This document shows positions 60,620-64,000 of a stretch of DNA of 64,000 nucleotides, piece by piece (within the stretch, counting starts at the first letter, position 1; each line of letters opens with the position of its first letter). This stretch comes from Icerya purchasi (taxonomy: Eukaryota > Arthropoda > Insecta > Hemiptera > Monophlebidae). The notes under the pieces are model-generated. The model saw only the letters and a list, made by a program, of their open reading frames with translations, did no database searches and was not told the origin of the DNA. The stretch lies in contig CM077115.1 of assembly GCA_039619475.1 (NCBI GenBank), forward strand, positions 414,416,557 to 414,480,556, read 5' to 3'. Made by a program: the position numbers and the translations under genes.

Positions 60620-60684
60620 GCGATAGCCAATTGCTAGAATGATTGGACTGCCACATCGGGACCGCGGGTTCGAAATTGAGCGAC
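60620..60684 (+). repeat. tRNA-derived SINE head
   Basis: GATAGCCAATTGCTAGAATG resembles a box A region, and CGGGTTCGAAATTG at about 60666-60679 closely matches a Pol III box B (GGTTCGANNCC with the last bases changed). Spacing of about 40 bases is tRNA-like. No acceptor stem closes it, so this is a SINE rather than a tRNA gene. A run of AATAAAATTAATAAAAT downstream could be its A-rich tail. Confidence 0.6.
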
Positions 60685-61354
60685 GACTAATAAAATTAAT
60701 AAAATGATTAAAGTACATCGTTAATAGTCGCGTAGAAGTAATAGCAAATCACCGCGTAAACTATTATATTCGCGCAGGTTGGGGTATAAACAGGCATTGC
60801 ATTTGTATCGCGATAATAAGCGATTGCAATCAGTTTCAAGTCAGTCTTGCGAGCACTCGTGTTTTACTTTCGCATTATGTCGTTTGATGCATATTGATAT
60901 GTGGAATTATGATAATTATATTTTGAGAAAATTTGATTCACCTCATTGGATTTTTAGTAATTTAAAGAAAATACAAAAAAGCAAGTGTAATTTAGATTGA
61001 TCATTATTATGAAGTTGAATATCGTACCAAACATCTTGATGCGGAGCATAACAGTTAAGTTAAGAAAAAAAAAGAAGAATAAAAGGGGTTTTCCTAAAAG
61101 TAATAAAAAAGTATTTATAGGTTTCGTGTCAGTTTCTGTAGGGCGCATAATGTATTCCTGGTGAATACAGAATTTTGTGACATAAATATATGTAGATAAT
61201 CGGGAAGCTATTGGTGTGACCGTTTTAATCATGTTTAACGTGAAAAATCATTATGTTAATGAATTTTTATTTATTAATTAATAATGTTTTCGTGGTAATA
61301 GTATTTTGTGCGGAAGTGTTTTTGAAATAGTCCATTCTTTTTTTTTCTTTATAG

Positions 61355-61459
61355 CGTTTTATTGGAATATGCGAAATTAGCGGGTGGACTGTTTGTTTCA
61401 AATAAAGGATTCAAACATTTACTGACTGAGCCGGCTTATAAGGAAATAATTATGGAAAG
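61355..61459 (+). CDS. NYN ribonuclease gene, coding exon 3
   Basis: 105 bases between a CTTTATAG acceptor and a GTAAAC donor, phase 2 at both ends. The translation, after completing a Ser codon with exon 2, is VLLEYAKLAGGLFVSNKGFK then HLLTEPAYKEIIMER. It aligns with the Regnase-1 segment VKLAFESDGIIVSNDNYRDL. The two metal-binding aspartates of that segment (SN-D-NYR-D) are replaced here by Lys and His. Without splicing the frame would stop two codons after the donor, which supports the exon boundary. Confidence 0.85.
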
Positions 61460-61885
61460 GTAAACATATATATAGGAAACTATTAATTTTTTTATTATCC
61501 TTTAAAGATTAATTTATTTCAACGATGAACATCGCTTAACGATTTTGTACATTAAGTATACGAGATTATGGCTTAAAATTTGCACAAATAGTTTTAATTA
61601 TTAAGAATTTTAATTTGCTCTTGAAAGGAGCCTTATCAATTATTTGATTTAAGTTGTTTCTAGTTGTTATTGAAGGTAGTCGATAATATTGATTGATTTA
61701 CTTGTATTTATTATCTATTGGGACGTACATATTCAATTCCGCATTTCGCTGACTATGGTTACATTGTATGCTAGTCGCTTCGTCAGTGTGATGCGTTTTG
61801 TAGCACGTTTTTGTACATTACGACTATTTGTGTTCATCAATACACGCAATCAGATATCGACCCTGTCCACTCGATTAATAACATA

Positions 61886-61913
61886 AATAATAATAATAAT
61901 AATAATAATAATA
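61886..61913. repeat. AAT trinucleotide microsatellite
   Basis: Nine or so uninterrupted TAA repeats directly visible. Confidence 0.9.
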
Positions 61914-62039
61914 GTAATACTTAATGATAATCATAAACGAAATAATAAAAACAGTGAAAATAAGCCAGCTAACTCCAGAACAAATCGTAGTACAAAATGA
62001 ACGAAAGTTCTAGTTTACCAGTGTAAAAGTTAATAACGT

Positions 62040-62315
62040 CGTTACCCGCACAATAGTATCAGATGTCTTGGATTGCTTCTTGATCGTCGCTTCACGTGTA
62101 GACGGCATATTAAACGGGTGTTTCAGAAAGTAAAATCAAGGATTAGAAACTTAAAAATGTAGTGATCAGTGGGAAATAACTGTCAAATTTAGTCTGTAAA
62201 AAATTAATGTACTCGATTGTACCTCCGATTCCAGTTTCAAAATATTATGGCGCGTCATCTACATCAAATTTAGACAGAGTTCGACAATTCCAATCAAAAG
62301 TATTGCTATAAATAG
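62040..62315 (+). mobile_element. Jockey-like LINE remnant in intron 3
   Basis: LGLLLDRRFTCRRHIKRVFQ and KVKSRIRNLKM (about 62058-62160) is the KYLG-LD-(K/R)LTW..HI..... block following the reverse transcriptase palm. The frame then shifts and reads LMYSIVPPIPVSKYYGASST and DRVRQFQSKVL to about 62310, matching the YGxxxWG and Q..QNK blocks. It is truncated at both ends. Confidence 0.75.
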
Positions 62316-62896
62316 GTAACGTTTCGTACTGTGATTACCATGGCCGTGATGAATAAAATTATGTTAATGTTAGTGTAATTAAATACTGTAACTGGGATTT
62401 AGCTGGTCCATGTGCATCATTGAGTGAGGATAAGTAATAAGTGTTAATATTTAAACAACAATTGAGGAAATAAAGGCGACTCTACGTCTTCTCCTCATCT
62501 CATTCTCTAAATGTGGTGTATAAGGTAGCGATATCAATCCTGTTGACATTGTGCTAGCGCAGATGATTAATAGGTTCACCGATAGCTGAGCTTTGTTGCA
62601 ATTGTTAAATCGTAAGCGCCGAATATTGCCTCCTTTGCAGTAGTTAATATATTATTATCTATTAATTACTGAAATTACTTAAATTAATAGACGTTTAATA
62701 GACGAGCGTTATAAAAAAAAAATAAAAATGATTTTATAGTTTGGACAGAGTTTATATAGAGGGGTCAGGAACAGTGTGAAGTGGTTAATTCGGCCGTTAA
62801 TCAGAATCCGATTAAATCGAACAAATTTAAATTCAATAAAGCATGGAGCAGTTTTATTAAGTTCAAAGTGGGGATGTAAAATTTATCTTTTTCCAG

Positions 62897-63022
62897 CGAT
62901 TTCTATTACATTCCGGAGAATAGAGATAAAAGAGGGATGTCTTGTTACGTAGAAACAAGAAACCTTTTCAAAAAGCAAAAAAAAATCCAAAATAGGATAG
63001 ATTTTTGTGTCGTTTTTTAAAA
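62897..63022 (+). CDS. Possible last coding exon of the NYN ribonuclease gene
   Basis: After a TTTTTCCAG acceptor, and in the phase left by exon 3, the frame reads DFYYIPENRDKRGMSCYVET followed by RNLFKKQKK and a stop near 63022. It resembles the family's end of domain (D-x-F-x-x-P-x-D-P-x-GR-x-GP) in spacing and some residues. If joined directly to exon 3, about eight residues of the preceding strand (LLMYSFVN in the human protein) would be missing. Either a short exon between them escaped me, or this is not the real continuation. Confidence 0.35.
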
Positions 63023-63245
63023 GTGGAAAATAAATTGTACAATATTCGAGCAAATTTTATATGTTAACGGCGTAATTGAAAGTTGAATAGACCACTTTAT
63101 AAACGTATTTTGTGAAATTTCCGATTCGTTTTGAATGTAAAATTTAAAAAAGGAAAGATAAATAACAGATCAAAGTAATTTATAGAAATTAAAAATTCTG
63201 TGCCGATGTCTTTGCGGTTAACATATGTAGAAAGGCGATTTTTGG

Positions 63246-63683
63246 ATGATGCGATTTTCTTTTATTTTGATACTTAATAATCGCAACAAGCGATACCTCT
63301 CTGTTCTACATAGTTTTCTATTTGCTGTTCATGTTATATTTGCAAGTTTTAGAGGTGCTGTACTAGGGAGGAACCGAGGCGCACAATACCATAATATCGG
63401 AAACTGTTCGTTCGTAGGAGCAACTGTTTATGCTAGGAAAAAAAAACACTTATTAGGCTACAAATTGTTTCGAACCAGTTTTTGTATCGAACACACTGGC
63501 AAAGGAACGAAGTTATTTCTTTTTGCGCTATTTTTAATGCGTGTTAACTGTGCTAGAATCAATTTTAAGTCAGTTGATTTCTCTCATGAAGCATCTCTCG
63601 TATCTAAATGTAAGAAAACAATAAACAGTTATTTGTGGCAATATTTATGTATAGATGAGAAAATCCGTGGTTTCACAGTTTAA
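63246..63683 (+). other. 145-codon open frame, unrecognised
   Basis: It is the longest open frame in the right end, starting MMRFSFILILNNRNKRYLS and ending KKTINSYLWQYLCIDEKIRG then FTV. Its middle (GNCSFVGATVYARKKKHLL) has a mixed, protein-like composition. No splice or repeat boundaries support it and I do not recognise it. It might be a transposon ORF, since a LINE-type tail sequence follows at 63729. Confidence 0.2.
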
Positions 63684-63728
63684 TCGTCGAATGTAGCATT
63701 CGATGTAAGCCTGAGACGAGTTGATTTC

Positions 63729-63960
63729 AAATCAAATCAAATCAAATATATATTTACAAAACTGTACAAAATTTTAATAGTTACTTTATTCCATGTTTCA
63801 CGTTCTAGTGTAAATATGCCTCGATGAGGCGTGGCTGTCATCGGTAATACTTTGATCGAAGTCAGATAACAAAGATATAAGGGAAGAAGAAAGAGAAGTA
63901 AATGGATTAATAGAAGAGAACGAATAAAAGACATTTTGACGAGTAGGAAAGTTGGGCTGT
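63729..63960 (-). mobile_element. Probable LINE 3' end on the minus strand
   Basis: A short AAATC pentanucleotide tandem (63729-63747) sits where a minus-strand LINE would end, as (GATTT)n-like tails do in several insect LINE families. Immediately upstream, on the minus strand, a 65-codon frame (63934-63737) with VLPMTATPHRGIFTLERETW could be the C-terminal or 3' region. Evidence is modest. Confidence 0.35.
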
Positions 63961-64000
63961 AATAATCCGGAGTATAATGAAAACGAGAAAAATAACTTAA

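Larger units (their letters stand above)
59956..61354 (+). other. Intron 2 of the NYN ribonuclease gene
   Basis: GTGAAT to CTTTATAG, 1.4 kb. It holds a deletion derivative of a TIR element (60407-60532) and a SINE head (60620-60684). The open frame at 60779-61000 is unrecognised. Confidence 0.8.

Noticed and set aside
60620..60684. Functional tRNA gene
   Set aside because: Good box B but no closing acceptor stem or proper D and anticodon arms.

Overview
This is AT-rich, intron-bearing eukaryotic DNA, most likely from an arthropod and plausibly a hemipteran insect. The reasons are the very low density of coding sequence, GT-AG split exons of animal gene families, and many decayed non-LTR retrotransposons (LINEs) and DNA transposons of the kinds usual in insect genomes. 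The species assignment is inference. No operons, rRNA genes, functional tRNA genes or CRISPR arrays were seen, and long open frames are almost always transposon remnants or chance.

Two host genes are supported. (1) A minus-strand gene has coding exons at 42664-42515 and 37076-36965 that join in phase and encode the N-terminus, first membrane segment and start of the second membrane segment of a GPR143/OA1-like receptor; its later exons were not located. (2) A plus-strand gene has coding exons at 52423-53120, 59734-59955 and 61355-61459, all joined in phase 2. They encode a long basic N-terminal region followed by a Zc3h12a/N4BP1-type NYN ribonuclease fold, with a possible last exon near 62897. 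Two acidic residues that bind metal in Regnase-1 appear to be replaced, and the N-terminal region carries two SUMO-interaction-like motifs.

Layout. 1-5125: no recognised gene, with a long AT microsatellite. 5134-6838: a decayed Mutator-like (MULE) element with terminal inverted repeats and target duplication. 8651-10275: an internally deleted LINE. 12270-12870: an unrecognised decayed coding stretch on the minus strand. 14919-15289: a hAT-like repeat fragment. 15542-17155: a striking nested inverted-repeat structure with a perfect spacerless palindrome of about 380 bp. 18950-24115: three LINE 3' fragments plus a MITE. 26757-27673: the gag-like ORF1 of a LINE on the minus strand. 30974-31207: a mariner-like MITE. 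32935-33012 and 60620-60684: tRNA-like SINE heads. 35846-36607: a TIR element with a small ORF, and a shorter relative at 60407-60532. 43254-43875, 44040-45450 and 45772-46383: hAT-like elements, two with perfect 8-bp target duplications. 46590-51113: fragments of minus-strand LINEs. The 6.6-kb first intron of the ribonuclease gene holds a LINE (54318-55430), an opposite-strand LINE (55940-58290) and, nested in the latter, a piggyBac-like MITE flanked by TTAA.

The window therefore reads as two sparse host genes embedded in several generations of nested mobile elements. All domain assignments come from reading translations by eye; no database search was possible.
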